Shown: positions 18,141 to 26,276 of the stretch, piece by piece
Layout of the letters: every line of letters begins with the position of its first letter
Numbering within the stretch: the first letter of the stretch is position 1
Source: G965212025 sp965215765
GTDB lineage: Bacteria; Pseudomonadota; Gammaproteobacteria; Poriferisulfidales; Oxydemutatoraceae
Length of the DNA stretch: 64,000 bases
NCBI GenBank assembly: GCA_965215765.1
Contig: OZ244118.1
Coordinates: 124,001 to 188,000 of the forward strand
Direction: 5' to 3'
The notes under the pieces: model-generated
Database searches by the model: none
The model's input: only the letters and a program-made list of their open reading frames with translations
What the model was told of the DNA's origin: nothing
Program-made: the position numbers and the translations under genes

Positions 18141-18740
18141 ATGACTTTCACAGACAATTCAGGAAACCACTTTCACGGAACGACCGTCCTTTCGGTGCGC
18201 CGTAACGGCATCGTGGCACTCGGCGGCGACGGACAGGTGACCATGGGAAACATGGTGATGAAATCAAACGCCCGAAAAGTACGACGGCTACACAAGGGTC
18301 AGATTTTGGCCGGGTTTGCCGGCGGCACGGCAGATGCCTTCACCCTTTTCGAACGCTTTGAATCCCGGCTGGAAGAATACAACGGTCGCCTTTTGCGCGC
18401 CGCCGTAGAGCTCGCCAAAGACTGGCGTAAAGACAGAGCCTTGCGCCGCCTCGAAGCATTGCTTACCGTTGCGGATATAAACAACACGCTGATCATATCC
18501 GGAACCGGAGACGTCATCGAACCCGAACACGGATTGATCGCCATTGGCTCAGGAGGGGGGTTCGCACAGGCCGCAGCACAAGCCATGCTTGACACGACCA
18601 AGCTTGACGCCCTCACCATAGTGGAAAAAGCGCTGAATATTGCGGCCGGCATTTGCATTTACACCAACCACAACACGACCGTAGAAATCTTGCCGGAACC
18701 GAAAGACGCCACCAAGCCGTCATCCACCAAAGCTGATTAG
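18141..18740 (+). CDS. hslV: ATP-dependent protease subunit HslV
   Basis: Proteolytic core of the HslUV (ClpQY) protease, a threonine peptidase forming a double hexameric ring. The conserved T-T-V-L-S-V-R-R-N-G block marks the mature N-terminus: the catalytic Thr is preceded by a short leader ending F-H-G, which must be removed. E. coli HslV starts directly at this block; leaders like this occur in other bacteria. G-D-G-Q-V-T-M-G-N and the G-S-G-G-G-F-A-Q-A-A-A block are present. The C-terminal ~12 residues are Lys/Ser-rich and extend beyond the core. It is 26 bp upstream of hslU. Confidence 0.95.
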   Translation: MTFTDNSGNHFHGTTVLSVRRNGIVALGGDGQVTMGNMVMKSNARKVRRLHKGQILAGFAGGTADAFTLFERFESRLEEYNGRLLRAAVELAKDWRKDRALRRLEALLTVADINNTLIISGTGDVIEPEHGLIAIGSGGGFAQAAAQAMLDTTKLDALTIVEKALNIAAGICIYTNHNTTVEILPEPKDATKPSSTKAD

Positions 18741-18766
18741 GCGGCCTGACATTTGAGGATTGAACC

Positions 18767-20098
18767 ATGACAACCATGACAACCACGACAGCCACGACAA
18801 CCATGACCCCCCGGGAAATCGTCCGCGAACTGAACCAATACATCATTGGTCAGGAAAAAGCCAAGCGAGCGGTCGCAATCGCGTTGCGCAATCGTTGGCG
18901 CAGAATGCAGCTGGATGAAGTCATGCGCTCGGAAGTCATGCCCAAAAACATCCTTATGATTGGTCCTACCGGTGTCGGAAAAACGGAAATCGCCCGCCGC
19001 CTTGCCAAGCTCGCCAATGCCCCTTTAATCAAGGTGGAGGCGACGAAATTCACCGAGGTCGGGTACGTGGGTCGGGACGTAGAGTCCATCATCCGGGATC
19101 TGGTAGACGTGGCCGTAAAAATGAACCGCAAAAAATTGATGGGACGCAATCATTTCCGCGCCGAAGAAATCGCTGAGGAACGTATTCTTGACGCTTTGCA
19201 ACAACACCCTGATTTCAAAGCCAACTCCCGCCAGGAATTGCAGACAAAGCTGAGAAACGGAGAACTGAATGGTGCCGAAATTGAGTTGAACGTATCCAAC
19301 GCGCCTGTCGGCATAGAGATCATGACGCCGCCAGGAATGGAAGGCATGGCACAGCAGATTCACAACGCCTTCAAGAACATAGGTAGCAACCAGCAGAAAC
19401 GGCGGCGCAAACTCTCGGTCTCGCAGGCACGCAAAATCCTCGGTCAGGAAGAGTCACAAAAAATGATCGATGAGGAAGATTTGAAAAGTGGTTCCATACA
19501 CGATGTGGAACAAAAAGGCATCGTGTTCCTTGATGAAATCGACAAGGTAACCAAGCGCTCAGGCGTACAGTCTTTGGAGGTATCACGCGAAGGGGTACAA
19601 AGGGATCTTTTGCCTTTGGTAGAAGGCTGCACGGTCACCACCAAGTACGGCGCGGTGCAAACCGACCACATCCTGTTCATCGCTTCCGGTGCTTTTCACA
19701 CGAGCAAACCTTCAGACTTGATACCGGAATTACAGGGACGTTTTCCGATTCGCGTGGAATTGAACGCCTTGGATGTCCAGGATTTTGTTCGCATCCTGAC
19801 CGAACCAAACTACTCGCTTACCCGCCAATACACCGCGCTTCTGGGGGCGGAGGACGTGGAAATCGAGTTCCAGGAAGATGGGGTGCGGCGCATCGCAGAA
19901 ATCGCTTTTGGGGTCAATGAAGACGCCGAAAACATTGGCGCACGCAGGCTTCACACGGTGCTCGAATATCTGCTGGATGACCTGCTCTTCTCGGCTCCAG
20001 ACATCAGCAACACCAAAACATGCATTGACGCAGCTTACGTGGACAATCAGTTGACCGGGCTGATCAAAGACAAGGATCTCGCACGCTATATCCTCTGA
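18767..20098 (+). CDS. hslU: ATP-dependent protease ATPase subunit HslU
   Basis: AAA+ unfoldase that feeds substrates to HslV. Walker A G-P-T-G-V-G-K-T-E is at 66-74, Walker B with sensor follows in G-I-V-F-L-D-E-I-D-K, and the C-terminal D-L-A-R-Y-I-L tail that docks into HslV is intact. The first 13 codons are an imperfect 9-nt tandem repeat (ATGACAACC variants) that encodes mostly Met/Thr and offers three in-frame ATGs at 18767, 18776 and 18803. GAGG 8 nt upstream favours 18767, but the family core begins at the third Met (M-T-P-R-E-I-V). The repeat could gain or lose units without breaking the frame. Confidence 0.95.
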   Translation: MTTMTTTTATTTMTPREIVRELNQYIIGQEKAKRAVAIALRNRWRRMQLDEVMRSEVMPKNILMIGPTGVGKTEIARRLAKLANAPLIKVEATKFTEVGYVGRDVESIIRDLVDVAVKMNRKKLMGRNHFRAEEIAEERILDALQQHPDFKANSRQELQTKLRNGELNGAEIELNVSNAPVGIEIMTPPGMEGMAQQIHNAFKNIGSNQQKRRRKLSVSQARKILGQEESQKMIDEEDLKSGSIHDVEQKGIVFLDEIDKVTKRSGVQSLEVSREGVQRDLLPLVEGCTVTTKYGAVQTDHILFIASGAFHTSKPSDLIPELQGRFPIRVELNALDVQDFVRILTEPNYSLTRQYTALLGAEDVEIEFQEDGVRRIAEIAFGVNEDAENIGARRLHTVLEYLLDDLLFSAPDISNTKTCIDAAYVDNQLTGLIKDKDLARYIL

Positions 20099-20119
20099 AC
20101 CATACCCAAGCCTGTCCTT

Positions 20120-20250
20120 TGAGGCTCTTGCGCTTGCCAAAATCTCTCGCCAGCCTGATGCCGGCTTTGATAACGGGAGGAAATGCCCCACGAGCTCGCC
20201 TTCGGGCACACTCATTTTCTTGCTGCCAGCAAGCAATCGGGCATGGACAA
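20120..20250 (+). pseudogene. Decayed copy of the DUF971 gene 5' region
   Basis: The stretch GCGCTTGCCAAAATCTCTCG and what follows (about 20127-20175) matches the start of the DUF971 gene (about 20369-20420) with scattered substitutions and indels. Weaker similarity continues to a shared GGCATGGACAAGG. No frame is open. It appears to be an older duplicate than the near-identical arrays elsewhere in the window. Confidence 0.5.
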
Positions 20251-20340
20251 GGCATGATTCACACAGGGCATTGGTGCCACTGACGCAGATGGTCAGCAGC
20301 CCGGACTGGCTATAGACCAGGGTCTGCCACCCCGGAAACC

Positions 20341-20712
20341 ATGTCCAGACATACCGCGATTTCGTTGCGCTTGCGTAAAATCTCTCGCCTGCTTGATATC
20401 AGCTTTGATGATGGCAAGCAATTTTCCATGAGTTGTGAGTACCTCCGGGTGTATTCTCCATCTGCGGAAGTTATGGGACATGGACAAGGTCAGGGGGAAC
20501 TACAGACAGGCAAAGAAAATGTCAATATTTTTGCCATTGAGCCTGTCGGAAACTATGCCGTGCGACTGGTGTTTGACGACCAGCATCGCACCGGTATTTT
20601 CAGTTGGGATTACCTCTACGAGCTGGGAGAAAAGCAAAATGCCTACTGGGAACAATACTTGCAGCGACTTGCCAAAGCTGGCCATGTTCGTACCCCCCGG
20701 TCTCGGCCATGA
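20341..20712 (+). CDS. DUF971 (gamma-butyrobetaine hydroxylase-like N-terminal domain) protein
   Basis: Small protein of the DUF971 family, often found between hslU and ubiE in gammaproteobacteria. Related domains occur in iron-sulfur or 2-oxoglutarate-dependent proteins, but the function of the stand-alone form is not established. The 123-residue chain has the family's L-D-I-S-F-D-D-G start, the S-C-E-Y-L-R-V-Y-S-P-S-A-E-V block at about 30-45, the N-Y-A-V-R-L-V-F-D-D block and the G-I-F-S-W-D-Y-L-Y-E-L-G signature at about 84-95. This is the only complete copy; its 3' part is repeated four more times downstream, each time fused to the start of ubiE. Confidence 0.82.
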   Translation: MSRHTAISLRLRKISRLLDISFDDGKQFSMSCEYLRVYSPSAEVMGHGQGQGELQTGKENVNIFAIEPVGNYAVRLVFDDQHRTGIFSWDYLYELGEKQNAYWEQYLQRLAKAGHVRTPRSRP

Positions 20713-20740
20713 AGCCTTATAGCAAAGCCACTGAGGCATC

Positions 20741-20842
20741 ATGAGCAAGGCCAGGACACATTCTTTCGGCTATCGTCAGGTAACAGCAGAGGACAAAACC
20801 GCTCTGGTCGGAGATGTTTTTGACTCAGTCGCCCCGCATTAC
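20741..20842 (+). pseudogene. ubiE 5' fragment, longest copy
   Basis: Begins with ATG and a TGAGG ribosome binding site like the real gene and encodes the first 34 residues of UbiE (up to S-V-A-P-H-Y). It then switches in the middle of the sequence to DUF971-derived DNA in another frame. The methyltransferase fold is absent. If translated it would yield a fusion peptide of about 90 residues. Confidence 0.85.
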
Positions 20843-21019
20843 GCTTGGAGTTTGACGACCAGCATCGCACCGGTATTTTCAGTTGGGATTACCTCTACGA
20901 GCTGGGAGAAAAGCAAAATGCCTACTGGGAACAATACTTGCAGCGACTTGCCAATGCTGGCCATGTTCGAAACCCCCGGTCTCGGCCATGAAGCCTTATG
21001 GCAAAGCCCCTGAGGCATC

Positions 21020-21636
21020 ATGAGCAAGACCAGGGCACATTCTTTCGGCTATCGTCAGGTAACAGCAGACAGGCAAAGAAAATGTCAATATTTTTGCCAT
21101 TGAGCCTGTCGGAAACTATGCCGTGCGCCTGGTGTTTGACGACCAGCATCGCACCGGTATTTTCAGTTGGGATTACCTCTACGAGCTGGAGAAAAGCAAA
21201 ATGCCTACTGGGAACAATACTTACAGCGACTTGCCAATGCTGGACATGTTCGTACCCCCCGGTCTCGGCCATGAACCCTTATGGCAAAGCCACTGAGGCA
21301 TCATGAGCAAGACCAAGACACATTCTTTCGGCTATCGTCAGGTAACTGCAGACAGGCAAAGAAAATGTCAATATTTTTGCCATTGAGCCTGTCGGAAACT
21401 ATGCCGTGCGACTGGTGTTTGACGACCAGCATCGCACCGGTATTTTCAGTTGGGATTACCTCTACGAGCTGGGAGAAAAGCAAAATGTCTACTGGGAACA
21501 ATACTTGCAGCGACTTGCCAATGCTGGCCATGTTCGTACCCCCCGGTCTCGGCCATGAACCCTTATGGCAAAGCCACTGAGGCATCATGAGCAAGACCAG
21601 GACACATTCTTTCGGCTATCGTCAGGTAACTGCAGA
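21020..21636 (+). pseudogene. Three short ubiE start fragments within the array
   Basis: At 21020, 21303 and 21587 the ubiE ATG, its ribosome binding site and 16 codons are kept before the sequence jumps into the DUF971 copy. Each would encode the same ~27-residue peptide, M-S-K-T-(R/K)-(A/T)-H-S-F-G-Y-R-Q-V-T-A with an unrelated tail ending C-H. These intact start signals could compete for ribosomes on the ubiE transcript. No function is evident. Confidence 0.75.
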
Positions 21637-21870
21637 CAGGCAAAGAAAATGTCAATATTTTTGCCATTGAGCCTGTCGGAAACTATGCCGTGCGCCTGGA
21701 GTTTGACGACCAGCATCGCACCGGTATTTTCAGTTGGGATTACCTCTACGAGCTGGGAGAAAAGCAAAATGTCTACTGGGAACAATACTTGCAGCGACTT
21801 GCCAATGCTGGCCATGTTCGTACCCCCCGGTCTCGGCCATGAATCCTTATGGCAAAGCCACTGAGGCATC

Positions 21871-22617
21871 ATGAGCAAGACCAGGACACATTCTTTCGGC
21901 TATCGTCAGGTAACAGCAGAGGACAAAACCGCTCTGGTCGGAGATGTTTTTGACTCGGTCGCCCCACATTACGACCTGATGAACGACCTGATGTCGCTGG
22001 GAATTCATCGCTTGTGGAAGCGAATCACGATGCAGTTGTCCGTGTTGCAGCCCGGTCAGAGGGTTTTGGATCTGGCGGCGGGAACAGGCGACTTGACCCG
22101 GCAGATTTGTCACCAAGTCGGCGCAGGAGGTTATGTGGTGTCCGCCGATATCAACCAGAAAATGCTCGCGCAGGGGCGGGATCATTCATTGGATAGCGGA
22201 CCTGGTCATGGTGTAGGTTTTGTGAGATGCAATGCTGAAAATTTGCCGTTCCCCGATCATTTTTTTGATCGCGTCATTATCGGGTTCGGACTACGCAACG
22301 TAACGGATATGCCGCGTACCTTGCGAGCCATGCGCCAGGTTTTGAAAAGAGGTGGCAGAGTGCTTATTCTGGAATTTTCCCGGCCGCTGAAGGTGATATC
22401 CCCGCTTTACGATTTGTGGTCTTTGTACTGCATTCCAAAACTCGCACGCAAGATCGCCAGAGATGAAGAAAGTTACCGTTATCTGGTGGAATCCATACGC
22501 TTACATCCTGACCAGGAAACGCTGAAAGAAATGATGAGTGCTGCTGGCTTTGAGCGTTGTGAATATTTTAATCTCAGCGGCGGGATCGTGGCTGTACACC
22601 GTGGGTGCAGAATCTGA
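21871..22617 (+). CDS. ubiE: Ubiquinone/menaquinone C-methyltransferase UbiE
   Basis: SAM-dependent methyltransferase that methylates the benzoquinol ring in ubiquinone synthesis (and demethylmenaquinol where present). The SAM-binding loop V-L-D-L-A-A-G-T-G-D-L-T is at about 65-76, with the family's D-V-F-D-S-V-A-P-H-Y-D-L-M-N-D near the N-terminus and F-G-L-R-N-V-T-D and E-F-S-R-P downstream. Length 248 is normal. The start follows TGAGG by 4-5 nt. It overlaps ubiJ by 13 bp, giving a ubiE-ubiJ-ubiB operon. Confidence 0.95.
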   Translation: MSKTRTHSFGYRQVTAEDKTALVGDVFDSVAPHYDLMNDLMSLGIHRLWKRITMQLSVLQPGQRVLDLAAGTGDLTRQICHQVGAGGYVVSADINQKMLAQGRDHSLDSGPGHGVGFVRCNAENLPFPDHFFDRVIIGFGLRNVTDMPRTLRAMRQVLKRGGRVLILEFSRPLKVISPLYDLWSLYCIPKLARKIARDEESYRYLVESIRLHPDQETLKEMMSAAGFERCEYFNLSGGIVAVHRGCRI

Positions 22618-23255
22618 CCCCTCCGGACAGCAAGCTTGAAAACAACCCACCATGGGTCAGGCCGCTCGCTGTGGCTATTCAGAACGCGCTGAATGTTTAT
22701 TTGTCGACTGACCCGGAGGGGGCGGCAGAGCTGGAAAAGCTGCGGGGTGCAACGGTTCGGGTATCGTGCGAACATCCTTTTTTCAGTTTGCATTTCACTC
22801 CAACGCAGAATCGAATCGAAGTCGACTGGACGGGTTCTGCAAAACCTCAGGCGTGCGTCAGCGCCGCGCTGGGAGACTGGCTTCAAATCGGCCTGTCGCG
22901 CGGCAAACCGCTCTCCGGAACCAACCTGAACATCTCTGGCGATGTCAGCATGGCACAAAGTTTTCTCAAGATATTGGAGAATGTCGCATTCGACCCGGAG
23001 GCCCTGATGGCTCGTTATACAGGAGACCGTGCCGCCCACCACCTGGGGCACTCGGCACGTCGGCTTGGAAACTGGCAGGCACGTGCTCGCCAGGTATTCG
23101 CGGAAAGCTTCAGCGAATATCTGCAAGAAGAAGCGCGGTTGACCCCTTCCCGTTACGAACTGGAAGGCTTTCTGGACGAAGTGGACAAGGCAAGAAATGA
23201 CATTGAGCGGCTAAGCAGGCGTTTTGAAAGCGTGTTGAACAGGAAGGGCAAATGA
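22605..23255 (+). CDS. ubiJ: Ubiquinone biosynthesis accessory factor UbiJ (SCP2-like)
   Basis: Lipid-binding accessory protein for aerobic ubiquinone biosynthesis, part of the Ubi complex with UbiK. An SCP2-like domain (about 25-125) is followed by a charged helical C-terminus (about 150-215) predicted to form coiled coil, the usual UbiJ plan. It starts with GTG at 22605 inside the ubiE 3' end and overlaps ubiB by 4 bp (ATGA). Position between ubiE and ubiB is conserved in gammaproteobacteria and supports the call, since sequence in this family is weakly conserved. Confidence 0.85.
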   Translation: MQNLTPPDSKLENNPPWVRPLAVAIQNALNVYLSTDPEGAAELEKLRGATVRVSCEHPFFSLHFTPTQNRIEVDWTGSAKPQACVSAALGDWLQIGLSRGKPLSGTNLNISGDVSMAQSFLKILENVAFDPEALMARYTGDRAAHHLGHSARRLGNWQARARQVFAESFSEYLQEEARLTPSRYELEGFLDEVDKARNDIERLSRRFESVLNRKGK

Positions 23256-24808
23256 TCACACCGAGGCAATTTATCCGTCTGTTTTCCATAAATTGGATAT
23301 TGCTACGGTATAACCTTGACGAAATCATTTTTCGAATTCCTCTCCTGCAACCCGCGCGTTTTCTTTCCTGGCTGTTCCCCTGGCGCTGGTTCCCACGATC
23401 CCGCAAGCCCCTGGAGGTGCGTATTCGTCTGGCTGTTGAAGACCTGGGACCCATCTTTGTGAAGTTTGGCCAAATGCTGTCCACGCGCAGGGATTTGCTC
23501 TCAAAAGAGTTGTCTCGGGAGTTGGCAAAACTGCAAGACCAAGTGCCGCCCTTTCCGGAAAAAGAAGCGCTCGCCATCATCGAGAAATCCTTGGGTGCTT
23601 CTGTGGGCACACTGTTTAAGCACTTTGAAAGCAAAGCGCTGGCCTCCGCTTCCATAGCGCAGGTACACGCCGCGCAATTGCACGACGGTCAGGAAGTGGT
23701 CGTGAAGGTGTTGCGTCCGGAAATGAAGCGCATCATAAAGCGAGACTTGGGTCTACTGTATCTCTTGGCTCGCATGGTAGAGCGATGGTGGCCGGATGGG
23801 CAGCTCCTAAGACCCGTGGAAGTCGTCTCTGAATACGAAAAAACCATCATGGGAGAGCTGAACCTGATGCAGGAAGCGGCGAACGCAAGCCGCTTGAGAC
23901 AGGACTTTGAAAATTCTCCGCTGCTTTATGTGCCCAAAATTTTTTGGCGGTGGTGCCACGAAGAAGTCATCGTCATGGAGCGCGTGCGTGGCGTACGCAT
24001 CAGCGATATCAAGGAGCTCAAGGACAAACAGGTAAATATGAAAAAACTGTCAGAAAACGGCGTGGAAATTTTTTTCACGCAGGTTTTCAAAAACAATTTT
24101 TTCCATGCTGATATGCACCCTGGCAATATTTTTGTGTGTATACAGGATCCCGAAAACCCGAAATACCTGGGTGTGGACTTCGGCATCATGGGCACACTGC
24201 CGCCCAAAGACCAACACTATCTTGCGGAAAACTTTCTGGCGTTTTTCAACCGGGACTACCGAAAAGTCGCCTTGTTGCATATTGCTTCGGGATGGGTGCC
24301 AAAAGAGACCCGCATCGAAGAGTTTGAAACCGCTATCCGAACCGTGTGCGAACCCATTTTCCAACGTCCTTTGAATGAAATTTCTTTTGGACACCTGTTG
24401 CTCAGGCTTTTTCAGACCGCGCGACGCTTTCAGATGGAAGTGCAGCCGCAACTGGTCTTGTTACAAAAAACGCTTTTGAATATTGAGGGGTTGGGGCGGC
24501 AACTGTATCCGGAGCTTGACCTTTGGCAAACCGCGAAACCCTTCCTGGAAAAATGGATGGCTTCCCGGACGGGAGTGCGCTCGCTATGGCAGAGCATGCA
24601 GGAAAACCTGCCGACCGCCATCAATCTGCTCCCCGTGATGCCGGAGCTGGCGCGCGAAGCAGCCACTGAGTTCAAGCTCTACCGCCAGGAATCGGCAAAA
24701 AACGCCCAAATCCTGCGCCGTGAGTTGCGTTCTTTGAAAAAGTGGGGTCTGGCTTTGGTCAGCTTGCTCGTGATTGCCTGGTTGCTGACCTTGTTCGCAG
24801 TCTTTTGA
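23252..24808 (+). CDS. ubiB: Ubiquinone biosynthesis protein UbiB (ABC1/ADCK-type atypical kinase)
   Basis: Membrane-associated atypical kinase-like ATPase needed for ubiquinone biosynthesis. The signature K-x-G-Q motif appears in G-P-I-F-V-K-F-G-Q-M-L-S-T-R (about 68-81), followed by A-S-A-S-I-A-Q-V-H-A-A with the Ala-rich nucleotide loop, V-V-V-K-V-L-R-P with the ATP-binding Lys, H-A-D-M-H-P-G-N-I-F as catalytic loop and V-D-F-G-I-M-G as the metal-binding DFG. A C-terminal hydrophobic segment (about 497-517) anchors it in the inner membrane. At 518 residues it is close to E. coli UbiB (546). It ends 21 bp from the convergent iron-transport gene. Confidence 0.95.
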   Translation: MITPRQFIRLFSINWILLRYNLDEIIFRIPLLQPARFLSWLFPWRWFPRSRKPLEVRIRLAVEDLGPIFVKFGQMLSTRRDLLSKELSRELAKLQDQVPPFPEKEALAIIEKSLGASVGTLFKHFESKALASASIAQVHAAQLHDGQEVVVKVLRPEMKRIIKRDLGLLYLLARMVERWWPDGQLLRPVEVVSEYEKTIMGELNLMQEAANASRLRQDFENSPLLYVPKIFWRWCHEEVIVMERVRGVRISDIKELKDKQVNMKKLSENGVEIFFTQVFKNNFFHADMHPGNIFVCIQDPENPKYLGVDFGIMGTLPPKDQHYLAENFLAFFNRDYRKVALLHIASGWVPKETRIEEFETAIRTVCEPIFQRPLNEISFGHLLLRLFQTARRFQMEVQPQLVLLQKTLLNIEGLGRQLYPELDLWQTAKPFLEKWMASRTGVRSLWQSMQENLPTAINLLPVMPELAREAATEFKLYRQESAKNAQILRRELRSLKKWGLALVSLLVIAWLLTLFAVF

Positions 24809-24829
24809 TTGTGCCGTTCAAAACCGCCA

Positions 24830-25384
24830 CTAACGGGAGGCTTGCACCGCTTTTTCAAAATTAATGTTTTGAAAAACAAAGTGCTGCTCCTCAAAAAGCC
24901 GGGCACCGTGAACCTGAACCCAATCGTGGTGAAACGAAAGTTGCCCGGGAACAGGCGGACGGATTTCGAAATGCACCGCATACAAGTCTGTGGACTTGCC
25001 TGGCAAAGCAATGTTTCGCGCGTAGTGAAACCTATCCGAAAAATTCAAATGCGGAAGCAAGTCAACCTGAAGCGAATGTCCGGTTTTCTCATTGACCACA
25101 AGCGCGCTGATGCTCAAATAAGGGACAAAGTTCCCGGAAAACGCTTCACCTGGACCTTGTTTCCCGGGCAACCAGCTGGTGAGCACTTCCAGATGAATAT
25201 CGGTTTTGGCTTTCGGCAAGTGATACCCGGCCGGCGCAATCGCATCTTCGGGAGCGGCCTCAAAAACGAAGCGGATCCCGGGGCGGATGGTCTCTTCTCC
25301 CAGGATGAATTCCTCAGCCGCGACGGATTCATGAAATCCTGAAAGCAGACACCAGCAAAACAGGATGTGAAAGATTCTGTACAT
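24830..25384 (-). CDS. Periplasmic P19/Tp34-family iron-transport protein
   Basis: Periplasmic metal-binding protein of the P19/Tp34 (FtrA-like) family implicated in ferrous iron uptake. A signal peptide (about 1-23, ending V-A-A) is followed by a single domain with H-L-E-V-L, F-V-P-Y-L-S-I, L-P-H-L-N-F and F-H-Y-A-R-N-I-A-L-P-G, then H-F-E-I-R-P-P. Characterised members bind copper or iron through Met and His in the block that usually reads P-M-V; here it reads L-P-H-L, so a His may replace the Met ligand. GGAGCTCC precedes the ATG. It lies 25 bp after the porin gene and is probably co-transcribed from the Fur-box promoter. The permease partners seen in FtrABCD systems are not present. Confidence 0.72.
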   Translation of the reverse strand: MYRIFHILFCWCLLSGFHESVAAEEFILGEETIRPGIRFVFEAAPEDAIAPAGYHLPKAKTDIHLEVLTSWLPGKQGPGEAFSGNFVPYLSISALVVNEKTGHSLQVDLLPHLNFSDRFHYARNIALPGKSTDLYAVHFEIRPPVPGQLSFHHDWVQVHGARLFEEQHFVFQNINFEKAVQASR

Positions 25385-25409
25385 ATATATGGAGCTCCGG
25401 GCTTGCTAG

Positions 25410-26153
25410 TTAAAAGTGGGCGGTGAAAGCAATGCCAGCCCAAGTCAGTGAGTGGTATTGATCCCGCAGTGAGTTCAACGCGATCACGTGCGTAAGCGAA
25501 GCCTCAAGCTCCAAAGCCTCCGACAGCTGTCGGCTGACGCCAAGGTGCAGTTGCGCTGAACTTAGGGAGTTTTCAAGATCCAATCCATCGACTTCAACGT
25601 AGTCAAAGTTGTAAATCAGCTCAATGGCAGGGGTTATCCCAAAACCACCGACTTCGTACTCACCCTCCAACGTAAAGGCGAGTGCATCTGCGTCACCTTC
25701 CGTCAAATAAAGGTAGGTCAGCCCCGCGACCCAGTCCGCCAATTCATAAGCAAGGAACGCTTCCACCTCATACTCTTCAACATGCTCCCCGTCTTCAAAA
25801 CCATCAACACGTATAACGGCAACCTCCGCGCCCAAGTCATCTGCCAAAAGCCACTCATAGCCTAAAGTCAGGTTCGTTTCCTGAAAATCTTCCTGCCCGG
25901 CATCCGCAAGCCATACCGCGAGGAAAAACCCGTCTTTTGCCGCATCAAAGCCCACTGAGTACAACCCCCCTTCGTCCAGATCCTCCACCCCCCACGACAC
26001 GTAGCGACTCTCATAACTCATGTTGGCGGACAATTCCCAGTCCTCCGCCTGAACAGTCGGTGACGACAGCAGACAGGCGAACAGAAGGACAAAAATCCTT
26101 GGTAAGACATTGCTTGCGCGATGGACGCAAAGCTGGCCAGACACATTTTTCAT
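25410..26153 (-). CDS. TorF-like outer-membrane beta-barrel protein
   Basis: Probable outer-membrane porin of 247 residues. An N-terminal signal peptide (about 1-36, ending T-V-Q-A) is followed by alternating amphipathic strands. It begins W-E-L-S-A-N-M-S-Y-E-S-R-Y-V-S-W-G-V, resembling the opening of TorF/CHP02001 putative porins. The chain is acidic, especially around 100-130, and ends with aromatic Phe (T-A-H-F), as expected for recognition by the barrel-assembly machinery. AAGGGGG sits 6 nt before the ATG. A perfect Fur box is 104 bp upstream of the start and the downstream gene is an iron-transport protein, so it is likely an iron-regulated channel. Confidence 0.65.
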   Translation of the reverse strand: MKNVSGQLCVHRASNVLPRIFVLLFACLLSSPTVQAEDWELSANMSYESRYVSWGVEDLDEGGLYSVGFDAAKDGFFLAVWLADAGQEDFQETNLTLGYEWLLADDLGAEVAVIRVDGFEDGEHVEEYEVEAFLAYELADWVAGLTYLYLTEGDADALAFTLEGEYEVGGFGITPAIELIYNFDYVEVDGLDLENSLSSAQLHLGVSRQLSEALELEASLTHVIALNSLRDQYHSLTWAGIAFTAHF

Positions 26154-26256
26154 GCATTACCCCCTTGATATGGTGTAAACAAGTCTGTTTTCCGACCAGG
26201 AAGGCCGAGCTGCACACAGAAAAACGGCGGTTTCGGCTTTACAGGAATACAGAAGG

Positions 26257-26271
26257 TGATAATTATTATCA
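26257..26271 (-). promoter_or_regulatory. Fur box (7-1-7 palindrome)
   Basis: TGATAATTATTATCA is a perfect match to the 7-1-7 Fur recognition sequence. It sits 104 bp upstream of the porin gene and 6 bp before the start of the 204-bp array. It predicts iron repression of the porin-P19 operon. Confidence 0.8.
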
Positions 26272-26276
26272 AAAAA

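Larger units (their letters stand above)
20507..21870 (+). repeat. Tandem array of DUF971 3' end plus ubiE 5' end (about 284-bp units)
   Basis: Five head-to-tail units each contain the last ~70 codons of the DUF971 gene, the 28-bp spacer with the ribosome binding site, and the first codons of ubiE. ubiE-type starts lie at 20741, 21020, 21303, 21587 and 21871; only the last continues into a full gene. Three junctions are identical (ubiE ...AACAGCAGA or ...AACTGCAGA joined to CAGGCAAAG of the DUF971 gene) on a CAGA shared by both parents. The first junction is different (20843) and retains 34 ubiE codons. Units are almost identical, with a one-base deletion near 21189. The array separates the intact DUF971 and ubiE genes by over 1.1 kb. 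Confidence 0.9.
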
